A stretch of 17,403 nucleotides of DNA, from positions 1-17,403 of the forward strand of contig URDW01000027.1 in assembly GCA_900546735.1 (NCBI GenBank), written 5' to 3'. Numbering within the stretch: position 1 is the first letter of the stretch; every line of letters starts with the position of its first letter. The notes beneath the pieces were generated by a model, which saw nothing but the letters and a program-made list of their open reading frames with translations, was not told the origin of the DNA and ran no database searches. Positions 7,735 through 14,144 of the stretch are shown here, in pieces. Position numbers and translations under genes: made by a program. This DNA is from an uncultured Oscillospiraceae bacterium. GTDB lineage: Bacteria > Bacillota > Clostridia > Oscillospirales > Acutalibacteraceae.

Positions 7735-9132
7735 TTATGCTTTTGTCCAGGTCACACCGTTTGGTGTGTCTTTGAGCAGGATGCCGCGCGCCTTTAAATC
7801 GTCGCGGATCTTGTCGGCCGTAGCCCAATCCTTGTTTTTGCGTGCCTCATTTCTCTGCGCGATCAGCGCCTCGATCTCACTGTCGAGGTCGTTGTTTTGG
7901 CGGTTATAAAGCAGGCCCAAAACGTCGGTCAGCTCGTCAAAAAGCGCCGCGGCAGCACCGCAAACCTTTTTGGAGACCGGCTGGTCGAGCACTTTTGTGT
8001 TGATGTCTTTTACAAGCTCAAAAACCGCAGCCAGTGCGTCGGCTGTGTTCAAATCGTCGTCCATAGCTGCAATAAACTGTGTTTTGCGGCTGTCAAACAG
8101 AGCAAGCAGCGCCGTCTCGTCATTTTCCGCTGTTTCCGGTGCGTTTTGAAGCGCAAAGTCCAGACTTTCGCGGCATGTGTAAAGCCGTGTAAGCGCGCTC
8201 TGGCACTGTTCGATAATGTCGGTGCTGTAATTGATCGGCGAACGGTAATGGGACGAGATCAGAAGATAGCGGATGGGCTCATAGCCATACACCTGGCTGA
8301 TCTCACGCACCGTTTTAAAATTGCCAAGCGATTTGCTCATTTTCACGTTGTCTACATTAATGTAGCCGTTGTGCATCCAATAGCGTGCAAAAGTGGCGCC
8401 GTTTGCACACTCAGACTGCGCGATCTCGTTTTCATGGTGCGGAAATACCAGATCCTGCCCGCCGCAGTGAATGTCGATCGTGTTGCCAAGGTACTTGCGG
8501 TTCATGGCAGAGCACTCGATGTGCCAGCCCGGGCGGCCCTTGCCAAACGGCGAATCCCAATACGGTTCGCCGGGCTTTGCGCCTTTCCACAAAGCAAAAT
8601 CCAGCGGGTCGTCCTTCACCTCGCCAACGGCAATACGCGCGCCGCTTTCCAAGTCTTCGATCGGCTGGTGCGAAAGCTTGCCGTAGCCGTCGAACCGGCG
8701 CGTTCTGAAATAAACATCGTCGCCGGCTTTATAAGCATAACCTTTTTCCATCAGGGTCTGAATGATGGCAATGATCTCGTCGATATTTTCGGTCGCCTTG
8801 GGGTGCACAGTCGCCTCTTTTACATTCAGGCCATTGGCATCCGTCCAGAATTCCTGAATGTATTTTTCGGAAATCTCGCTGTAAGGCACGCCCTCTTCAT
8901 TTGCGCGGTTGATGATTTTGTCATCGATATCCGTAAAGTTCTGCACGAATTTTACGTTGTAACCGCGGTATTCCAGGTAACGGCGCAGCGTGTCAAACAC
9001 GCACAGCGGACGGGCATTGCCAATGTGAATATAGTTATACACCGTCGGGCCGCAGGCATAGATTTTCACTTCATTTGCATCAAGCGGCACAAATTCTTCC
9101 TTTTGACGGGTCATTGTGTTAAATATTTTCAT
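7735..9132 (-). CDS. cysS: Cysteinyl-tRNA synthetase
   Basis: Class I aminoacyl-tRNA synthetase that activates cysteine with ATP and charges tRNA-Cys in the cytoplasm. All 465 residues are present, the usual length. ACGPTVYNYIHIGN gives the zinc ligand C27 and the HIGH-type motif (HIGN, 36-39). FTDIDDKI lies at 66-73. The remaining zinc ligands fit C207 in WHIECS and H232/E236 in FPHHENE. KMSKS is at 264-268, and the C-terminal helical anticodon-binding region ends in ARGILLKDTPNGVTW. The start overlaps the cysE stop by ATGA, with GGAGG inside the end of cysE, so the two are translated together. The upstream T-box means supply of this enzyme should rise when tRNA-Cys is uncharged. Confidence 0.98.
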   Translation of the reverse strand: MKIFNTMTRQKEEFVPLDANEVKIYACGPTVYNYIHIGNARPLCVFDTLRRYLEYRGYNVKFVQNFTDIDDKIINRANEEGVPYSEISEKYIQEFWTDANGLNVKEATVHPKATENIDEIIAIIQTLMEKGYAYKAGDDVYFRTRRFDGYGKLSHQPIEDLESGARIAVGEVKDDPLDFALWKGAKPGEPYWDSPFGKGRPGWHIECSAMNRKYLGNTIDIHCGGQDLVFPHHENEIAQSECANGATFARYWMHNGYINVDNVKMSKSLGNFKTVREISQVYGYEPIRYLLISSHYRSPINYSTDIIEQCQSALTRLYTCRESLDFALQNAPETAENDETALLALFDSRKTQFIAAMDDDLNTADALAAVFELVKDINTKVLDQPVSKKVCGAAAALFDELTDVLGLLYNRQNNDLDSEIEALIAQRNEARKNKDWATADKIRDDLKARGILLKDTPNGVTWTKA

Positions 9133-9767
9133 AACCTTTCCTCCAATTCATTGATTTTTTGTTCAAGTGCAGCGATTTTTTCCTGGTTCTGTGCGATTGC
9201 CTGTGCGACCGGGTCCGGAATATGGATCTGGTCCATATCGTCTACGCGTTCGCCGTCGATGCGCACGACTTTACCGGGCACACCGACCACGGTGGCATTG
9301 GGCGCAACATCGCACAAAACGACCGCACCAGCCGCGACTTTTGCCCCATGGCCGACTGTGATCGGGCCGAGGATCTTGGCGCCGGCGCCGATCATTACAC
9401 CGCGCTCGATCGTCGGATGGCGCTTGCCGATGTCCTTACCGGTACCGCCAAGCGTTACCCCCTGGTAAATCAGCACATCGTCGCCGACTTCTGCCGTTTC
9501 GCCGATCACGATGCCGTGGCCATGGTCAATGACCACACGCCGGCCGATCGTGGCGCCGGGATGGATCTCGATGCCGGTCTTTCTGGCCGTTTTCTGGCTG
9601 ATGCAGCGCGCCAAAAACGGCATGCCGTGCTTTAAAAACCACTGTGCCCGCCTGTGGCTGCGCAGCGCCTTAAAGCCGGGATAAAGAAAATAAATTTCTG
9701 CACGGCTTTTGGCTGCCGGATCGTGGTCCAAAAAGCTTTGCAGGTCTTCTTTCAATGCCGCAAACAT
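9129..9767 (-). CDS. cysE: Serine O-acetyltransferase
   Basis: Transfers acetyl from acetyl-CoA to L-serine to make O-acetylserine, the committed step of cysteine synthesis. The 212-residue form carries a short N-terminal helical region, then a left-handed beta-helix of hexapeptide repeats from about 65 (IHPGATIG). The active-site segment DHGHGIVIGE is at 81-90, with YQGVTLGGTG at 101-110. It is shorter at the N-terminus than the E. coli enzyme, which is normal for Firmicutes. The C-terminal tail (about 180-212) looks like an amphipathic coiled coil (EKIAALEQKINELEERL). ATG at 9767 has AGGAGG five bases upstream (9778-9773). It is the first gene after the T-box leader and overlaps cysS by 4 nt. 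No O-acetylserine sulfhydrylase is in the window, so that partner must be elsewhere. Confidence 0.97.
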   Translation of the reverse strand: MFAALKEDLQSFLDHDPAAKSRAEIYFLYPGFKALRSHRRAQWFLKHGMPFLARCISQKTARKTGIEIHPGATIGRRVVIDHGHGIVIGETAEVGDDVLIYQGVTLGGTGKDIGKRHPTIERGVMIGAGAKILGPITVGHGAKVAAGAVVLCDVAPNATVVGVPGKVVRIDGERVDDMDQIHIPDPVAQAIAQNQEKIAALEQKINELEERL

Positions 9768-9778
9768 GTTGTCCTCCT

Positions 9779-10007
9779 AAAAAGTAAAAGCCCCTGTCCA
9801 ATGACAGAGGCAATTTTCACTGCGGTTCCACTCTTTTTATACTCAAACAGCCTGTAACGCGGCCAGACGCCTGCAGATACTATAATTTCCCCGCAGGGGC
9901 TCACGGATGCATTTTGGCGGGCTTTTTTGCGGCATTTCCACCAGCCTGCCGCTCTCTGAAAAAAAGCTTTTCGCCTACTTCTTCCGGTCACTGCCTTTTT
10001 CTATCTT
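9779..10007 (-). promoter_or_regulatory. T-box riboswitch, tRNA-Cys specific (UGC specifier)
   Basis: This leader senses uncharged tRNA and controls read-through into cysE-cysS. Stem I is visible: AGTA at 9979-9976, an AGAGAGC element near 9956-9950, and an apical hairpin GCGGCA/TGCCGC. The specifier loop is closed by CGGA (9986-9983) with TCCG (9907-9904) and by GGCG (9975-9972) with CGCC (9919-9916). Its 3' side reads AAAATGCA, placing the Cys codon TGC at 9911-9909 followed by a purine. The T-box sequence AGAGTGGAACCGCA is at 9834-9821. The antiterminator forms AGAG (9834-9831) with CTCT (9809-9806) and GCA (9823-9821) with TGC (9812-9810), leaving TGGAACC as the bulge that binds the tRNA acceptor end. 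The competing terminator reuses GCCTCT. Confidence 0.95.
9781..9811 (-). terminator. T-box attenuator terminator
   Basis: GCCTCTGTC (9811-9803) pairs with GACAGGGGC (9798-9790) around an ATTG loop, with one G-T wobble, followed by TTTTACTTT. Its 5' arm contains the bases that close the antiterminator (9812-9806), so the two folds are mutually exclusive. The ribosome-binding site of cysE lies immediately after the T tract. Confidence 0.9.
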
Positions 10008-10012
10008 TATTT

Positions 10013-10040
10013 ATTATAGCAGAATTTTTCAAAAAAGCAA
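10013..10040 (-). promoter_or_regulatory. Sigma-A promoter of the cysE-cysS leader
   Basis: On the - strand TTGCTT (10040-10035) and a perfect TATAAT (10018-10013) are separated by 16 bp, placing the start near 10006 at the base of the T-box leader. The promoter begins four bases after the pgsA stop, and I see no convincing terminator for pgsA. The T-box unit may therefore receive both its own transcripts and read-through from recA-recX-rimO-pgsA. Confidence 0.85.
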
Positions 10041-10043
10041 CGC

Positions 10044-10601
10044 TTATTTTGATTCGATCACATGGGCGTTGTCTTTGACATAAATGATGCCGGAAATGGC
10101 CGTAACGACGGCCACCACCCAAAACGCCACATTGGAAAACGTATGCAAAATGTCGTAATTGATGGCAGGGCCTTCACCGATCGCCAGCGACAAGATAGTA
10201 AGGCCGGTTGCCGCCATCTGCAAAAAAGTTTTGGCCTTGCCCCATTTGTTGGCTGCAACCACAACGCCTTTGGACGCGGCGATCATGCGCATGCCGGCCA
10301 CCAAAAATTCACGTGCCATGATGATCATAACCACGATCACGTCACAGTAACCGAGCTTGACCAAACACAAAAATGCACATGTGGTCAGCACCTTGTCGGC
10401 CATTGGATCCATCAGTTTGCCGAAGTCCGTGACCAAATGCCTTTTGCGTGCGATCGAACCGTCTACCGTGTCGCTCATACAGGCCACAAAATAGATCACC
10501 AGCGCAACACTAAAGTGATAGCTGTGCGTCAAAAGCATTTCTGCCACAAAAAACGGCACCAGCACCAAACGAAATACCGTAATTTTATTGGGTAAGTTCA
10601 A
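10044..10601 (-). CDS. pgsA: CDP-diacylglycerol--glycerol-3-phosphate 3-phosphatidyltransferase
   Basis: Membrane enzyme that makes phosphatidylglycerol phosphate from CDP-diacylglycerol and glycerol 3-phosphate, the entry to phosphatidylglycerol and cardiolipin. The 185-residue protein has several membrane helices. It carries the CDP-alcohol phosphotransferase signature at 44-69: D44, D47, G48, A51, R52, G61, D65 and D69, with the expected spacing. It starts with TTG, not ATG. The N-terminus MNLPNKITVFR matches the family closely, no ATG lies nearby, and the TTG shares bases with the rimO TGA stop (TTGA, 4-nt overlap). GGAAG about nine bases upstream serves as ribosome-binding site. This position at the end of a rimO-containing unit is common in Clostridia. 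Confidence 0.96.
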   Translation of the reverse strand: MNLPNKITVFRLVLVPFFVAEMLLTHSYHFSVALVIYFVACMSDTVDGSIARKRHLVTDFGKLMDPMADKVLTTCAFLCLVKLGYCDVIVVMIIMAREFLVAGMRMIAASKGVVVAANKWGKAKTFLQMAATGLTILSLAIGEGPAINYDILHTFSNVAFWVVAVVTAISGIIYVKDNAHVIESK

Positions 10602-11920
10602 GACAACACACTTCCAATCAAATCATATCCGTCAAAATCTGTGATTTTGACCATACAGTATGTACCGATCTCAAGCGGCCGGTCGCTTTGTAAGACGATC
10701 GCTGCGTCGATCTCCGGCGCATCCATATAGGAACGGGCGTAATAGCGCCCATCTTCAAACCGGTCGATCACCGCTTCGTATACACGGCCGACACGCTTTT
10801 GGTTACTTTCCTCTGTAATGGAGTACTGTATGTCCATAAGCGTTTCAAAACGCTGCAGCTTGACCGATTCATCGATCTGATTAGGGTAATCGAAGGCCGG
10901 TGTCCCCTCCTCCGGCGAAAATGTGAACACACCGAGTTTATCAAAGCGGCAGCGTTCGGTGAAGCGGCAAAGCTCTTCAAAGTCCGCCTCCGTCTCGCCC
11001 GGAAAACCAACCATAAAAGTCGTGCGCAGGGTAACGTCCGGAATGCGCGCACGCAGCTTGTCAATCAAAACGCTCAGCGCATCAAACGAACCGTAGCGGT
11101 GCATAGACTTTAAAAGCGGCTGGCTGCAGTGCTGAAGCGGCAGGTCGATGTAATTGCATATTTTTTCTTCTGAGGCGATCAAATCGATCAGTTCATCGTT
11201 CAAGCGATCCGGATAGCAGTAATAAAGGCGGATCCATTTTAACCCGTCCACCTTTACAAGCGCACGCAGCAGATCGGTCAGCGCCGGCCGGCCATACAGG
11301 TCAAAGCCGTAAAACGTCGTGTCCTGTGCAACCAAAATCAGTTCCTGTGCGCCGCCGGCAACAAGTTGCTCTGCCTCGCGCACGATGCTTTCGATCGTGC
11401 GGCTGCGGAACCGGCCGCGGATGGACGGAATGGCGCAGTATGCACAGCGGTTGTCGCACCCGTCTGCAATTTTCAAATACGCCCAGTGAAACGGCGCAGA
11501 AACCAGTCTTTCATCATTGATCGGCAAATTACACTTGTTTGGATAAAACGACGTCTGAATGCCGCACAGCGCTTTTAAGCACACTTTGGCAATATCGCTG
11601 TCGGCGCCGATGCCGATCACCGCGTCCACCTCCGGGATCTCTTTCAAAATCTCGTCCTGGTAGCGCTCTGCCAGACAGCCGGTCACAACGACGGCGCCGA
11701 GACTGCCGTCCGTTTTATACTGTACAACATTTAAAATCGTTTCAATGGCTTCTTTTTTAGCATCATCTATAAAGCCGCATGTATTGATGATGGCAACATC
11801 GGCAGACTCGATCGAATCGGTCACATCGAAACCGGCGTCCGCCAATTTTTTTAACATGATCTCTGCGTCGACCTGATTTTTGGGACAGCCGAGCGAGATC
11901 ATTGTGCAACTATAGGGCAT
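10598..11920 (-). CDS. rimO: Ribosomal protein uS12 methylthiotransferase RimO
   Basis: Radical-SAM enzyme that adds a methylthio group to a conserved aspartate of ribosomal protein uS12. Of its 440 residues, the N-terminal domain holds the auxiliary [4Fe-4S] ligands C12 (LGCPKNQ), C48 (NTCGF) and C82 (TGCLAE). The radical-SAM triad C155, C159 and C162 is in GCDNRCAYC. The AIPSIRGRFRSR stretch after it is typical of RimO as opposed to the tRNA enzyme MiaB. A TRAM domain closes the protein (about 370-440). It overlaps the end of recX by 11 nt and pgsA by 4 nt, so it is an internal operon gene. Its ribosome-binding site is weak (GGAAA about 11 bases upstream), consistent with coupled translation. 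Confidence 0.97.
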   Translation of the reverse strand: MPYSCTMISLGCPKNQVDAEIMLKKLADAGFDVTDSIESADVAIINTCGFIDDAKKEAIETILNVVQYKTDGSLGAVVVTGCLAERYQDEILKEIPEVDAVIGIGADSDIAKVCLKALCGIQTSFYPNKCNLPINDERLVSAPFHWAYLKIADGCDNRCAYCAIPSIRGRFRSRTIESIVREAEQLVAGGAQELILVAQDTTFYGFDLYGRPALTDLLRALVKVDGLKWIRLYYCYPDRLNDELIDLIASEEKICNYIDLPLQHCSQPLLKSMHRYGSFDALSVLIDKLRARIPDVTLRTTFMVGFPGETEADFEELCRFTERCRFDKLGVFTFSPEEGTPAFDYPNQIDESVKLQRFETLMDIQYSITEESNQKRVGRVYEAVIDRFEDGRYYARSYMDAPEIDAAIVLQSDRPLEIGTYCMVKITDFDGYDLIGSVLS

Positions 11921-12524
11921 AATCGTCTGTTTCCAATCTGTAGAATGCAGATTTGATGTCTGCGTAAGTAAAGCCTTTGCGAAGCAGTGCGGCCGTTACC
12001 TTTTGCACGCCGTTTTCAGCCTGCAGCTTGGCGGCAAATTTAGTCTGCAGCAGCTGCACGATCTGGCTGACCGGGTCAACCTCCACCTCTTCAAGCACCT
12101 GGCTGATCAAATCGCGGCTGAGTCCCCGCTTGGCCATTTCGGCCGCCAAATGCCGTTTGGAAAGGTTTTTGCTCTCCAAAAGATAAGCACATAGCTTTCT
12201 GGCGTATTTTTCATCGTCAAGATAGCCTTTTTCTTCCATCAGTTCCACGGCATAGCGTGCGTTTTCTGCACTGACCGTGCGCAAAAGCTTTGTCAAAAGT
12301 TCTTTTTTAGAGTGATCGCGGCGCGAAAGCAGGTCATAGCATTTGTTGACGGCCTTTGTGCGCTCGATCTGCTGCACAAGTTCTTCCCATTCCTGTTCGG
12401 TCAGTTCCGTACCGTCCGGCAGGCCATGCAGCGTCCAGAATTCAGAATCCGTCGTGATCTGATATTCTCCGTCAAGCAGCAGGTGGATCTTCTTCCCTCT
12501 GCCTTTTTGCGCTTTTAAAAGCAT
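11910..12524 (-). CDS. recX: RecA regulator RecX
   Basis: RecX proteins bind RecA filaments and modulate their assembly and activity. The 204-residue protein shows the family's repeated three-helix modules: YDLLSRRDHSKKELLTKL, EKGYLDDEKYARKLCAYLL and KRHLAAEMAKRGL, then a C-terminal module ending in KGFTYADIKSAF. An N-terminal extension (about 1-55) contains KGRGKKIHLLLDGEY, common in Clostridia forms. The ATG overlaps the recA stop by one base (TAATG), so translation depends on ribosomes finishing recA. Coupling keeps RecX proportionate to RecA. It overlaps rimO by 11 nt. Confidence 0.93.
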   Translation of the reverse strand: MLLKAQKGRGKKIHLLLDGEYQITTDSEFWTLHGLPDGTELTEQEWEELVQQIERTKAVNKCYDLLSRRDHSKKELLTKLLRTVSAENARYAVELMEEKGYLDDEKYARKLCAYLLESKNLSKRHLAAEMAKRGLSRDLISQVLEEVEVDPVSQIVQLLQTKFAAKLQAENGVQKVTAALLRKGFTYADIKSAFYRLETDDYAL

Positions 12525-13672
12525 TATTCGTCGTCATCCTCAACGGCAATGTCCAATTTGGCTTTAGCAGAGGCTCTTGTATAAGACGAGGCTTTTTTAA
12601 GCGGCGCGGCCGGTGCGTCCTGCTCCTCGGTTTCAGCTTTAGGCGCCACTTTCGCCTCGTATTTGTTCTGCGTGCTCTCTGCCAGTTTCGCCATTTCGAC
12701 GGTCACCTTGTTTTCCAAATCAGCCGCAAGCTCAGGCTCTGATTTGATGATGTTTTTCACATTGTCGCGGCCCTGGCCAAGACGGCGGTCACCATAAGAG
12801 AACCAGGAACCGCCCTTGCGGATAATGCCGAGCTTAACGGCCATATCCAGGATTTCTCCCTCTTTGGAAATACCGGTGCCGTACATGATGTCGAACTCTG
12901 CCTCTTTAAATGGCGGCGCGACCTTGTTTTTCACAATTTTCGCACGAGTTCTGGTGCCGATAAATTCGTTGTTGGAATTTTTGATAAGTTCAACTTTGCG
13001 CACGTCGATACGCATGGAAGCATAGAATTTCAGCGCGCGGCCGCCGGTCGTGACCTCGGGATTGCCGTACATGACGCCAACCTTTTCACGCAGCTGGTTG
13101 ATGAAGATGACGATGCAGTTGCCTTTGGAAATTGCACTTGTCAGCTTACGCAGCGCCTGGCTCATCAGGCGGGCATGCAGACCGACGTGAGAGTCGCCCA
13201 TGTCGCCCTCGATCTCGCTCTTCGGAACAAGTGCGGCGACCGAGTCGACAACGATAATGTCGATTGCACCGGAACGCACAAGCTGTTCAGTGATCTCAAG
13301 CGCCTGTTCGCCATAGTCCGGCTGCGCGACAAGCAGGTTGTCTATGTCTACGCCAAGGTTGGCGGCATAGCTTGGATCAAGCGCATGTTCCGCATCAATA
13401 AAAGCGGCTTCGCCGCCAAGCTTCTGCGCCTCTGCCACACAGTGCAGGGCAAGTGTTGTTTTACCGGAACTTTCCGGACCGTAGATCTCCACAACACGGC
13501 CTCTGGGCAGACCGCCAACACCGGTCGCAATATCGAGCGTCAGGGACCCGGTAGAGATGGCGGCGACATTTAAAGTGCTGTTTTCGCCAAGGCGCATGAT
13601 CGCGCCGTCGCCGTACGTCTTGATGATTTGTTTGAGCGCTGTTTCAAGCGCCGCTTTTTTATCATAAGCCAT
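12524..13672 (-). CDS. recA: Recombinase RecA
   Basis: DNA-dependent ATPase that forms filaments on single-stranded DNA, carries out strand exchange and triggers LexA cleavage. At 382 residues it is a little longer than typical. Walker A GPESSGKT is at 65-72, with Walker B in [12 protein letters not shown]. The RecA signature region [12 protein letters not shown] is followed by [28 protein letters not shown] across the DNA-binding loops. The C-terminal tail is rich in Ala, Lys and then acidic residues (ending VEDDDE), as in other RecAs where it moderates DNA binding. The start has GGGAGG eight bases upstream. It is first in a tight unit with recX, rimO and pgsA and is divergent from rpmB. I found no GAAC-N4-GTTC LexA site upstream. 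Confidence 0.99.
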   Translation of the reverse strand: MAYDKKAALETALKQIIKTYGDGAIMRLGENSTLNVAAISTGSLTLDIATGVGGLPRGRVVEIYGPESSGKTTLALHCVAEAQKLGGEAAFIDAEHALDPSYAANLGVDIDNLLVAQPDYGEQALEITEQLVRSGAIDIIVVDSVAALVPKSEIEGDMGDSHVGLHARLMSQALRKLTSAISKGNCIVIFINQLREKVGVMYGNPEVTTGGRALKFYASMRIDVRKVELIKNSNNEFIGTRTRAKIVKNKVAPPFKEAEFDIMYGTGISKEGEILDMAVKLGIIRKGGSWFSYGDRRLGQGRDNVKNIIKSEPELAADLENKVTVEMAKLAESTQNKYEAKVAPKAETEEQDAPAAPLKKASSYTRASAKAKLDIAVEDDDE

Positions 13673-13701
13673 AGTAAAATCCTCCCAAACATACTGGTAA
13701 C

Positions 13702-13730
13702 ATTATAATAGATTTGGGCATTAAAATCAA
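13702..13730 (-). promoter_or_regulatory. Sigma-A promoter of recA
   Basis: TTGATT (13730-13725) and a perfect TATAAT (13707-13702) are 17 bp apart on the - strand, predicting a start near 13696. The leader of about 24 nt holds the ribosome-binding site GGGAGG (13687-13682). It faces away from the rpmB promoter, leaving about 58 bp between the two -35 boxes. Confidence 0.85.
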
Positions 13731-13788
13731 TCAGATTCTAAAATAAGTGACCTTTTTCGGCATTTTCAAGAAATTTCTAAAAAAGTGC

Positions 13789-13817
13789 TTGCAATTTCTG
13801 CATTTATCTGCTATGAT
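13789..13817 (+). promoter_or_regulatory. Sigma-A promoter of rpmB
   Basis: TTGCAA (13789-13794) and TATGAT (13812-13817) are separated by 17 bp, predicting a start near 13824. The leader is about 29 nt and contains AAGGAGGT at 13837-13844, a strong ribosome-binding site as expected for a ribosomal protein gene. There is no room for a long autoregulatory leader. Confidence 0.85.
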
Positions 13818-13852
13818 ATGGGCGTTGTAAATTTATAAGGAGGTGTTCGCGC

Positions 13853-14038
13853 ATGGCAAAATGTGAATACTGCGGCAAGGAAATGAAATTTGGTATCAAA
13901 GTTTCTCACTCGCACAAGCGTTCAAACAGAACATGGAAACCGAACGTAAAGAAAGTTAAGGCTATTGTCAACGGCTCTCCGAAAAGAGTAAACGTTTGCA
14001 CACGCTGCCTTCGTTCCGGTAAAGTAGAAAGAGCATAA
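13853..14038 (+). CDS. rpmB: 50S ribosomal protein bL28
   Basis: Small basic component of the large ribosomal subunit, 61 residues, normal for Firmicutes. Two CxxC pairs (C4/C7 in CEYCGK and C48/C51 in CTRCLR) make this the zinc-binding C+ form. The central GIKVSHSHKRSNRTWKPNV stretch is the bL28 signature. The start is fixed by AAGGAGGT eight bases upstream. The gene stands alone with its own promoter and terminator, divergent from recA. Zinc-starved bacteria often carry a second, cysteine-free copy elsewhere; none is in this window. Confidence 0.98.
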   Translation: MAKCEYCGKEMKFGIKVSHSHKRSNRTWKPNVKKVKAIVNGSPKRVNVCTRCLRSGKVERA

Positions 14039-14050
14039 CATAGATTGCCT

Positions 14051-14079
14051 GCCGGTGCACTGCACCGGCTTTTACTTTT
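14051..14079 (+). terminator. Rho-independent terminator of rpmB
   Basis: GCCGGTG (14051-14057) pairs with CACCGGC (14063-14069) around a CACTG loop and is followed by TTTTACTTTT. It begins 12 bases after the rpmB stop and is oriented for + strand transcription. Confidence 0.92.
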
Positions 14080-14090
14080 AACAAAAGATT

Positions 14091-14136
14091 ATGCCAAAAA
14101 AGAAAGCCTCCGGCCGGAGGTTTTCTTTTTTGGCAT
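14091..14136. terminator. Palindromic bidirectional terminator between rpmB and the phosphoesterase gene
   Basis: A 46-nt near-perfect palindrome. Outer arms TGCCAAAAAAGAAA (14092-14105) and TTTCTTTTTTGGCA (14122-14135) are exactly complementary, around the core CCTCCGGCCGGAGG; only the G14106/T14121 pair is a wobble. Each strand reads a GC-rich stem followed by a T-rich arm, so it can terminate both ways. The main client is the - strand phosphoesterase gene, whose stop is eight bases away. On the + side it backs up the rpmB terminator. Confidence 0.88.
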
Positions 14137-14144
14137 TTTATACT

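Noticed and set aside
7897..9468. Long + strand open frame (523 codons) antisense to cysS and cysE
   Set aside because: It has no recognisable domain, no good ribosome-binding site, a composition typical of reverse-strand shadow reading, and lies across two certain genes.
9752..9991. 79-codon - strand frame upstream of cysE as a small protein
   Set aside because: It covers the T-box leader, whose base-paired structure explains the sequence.
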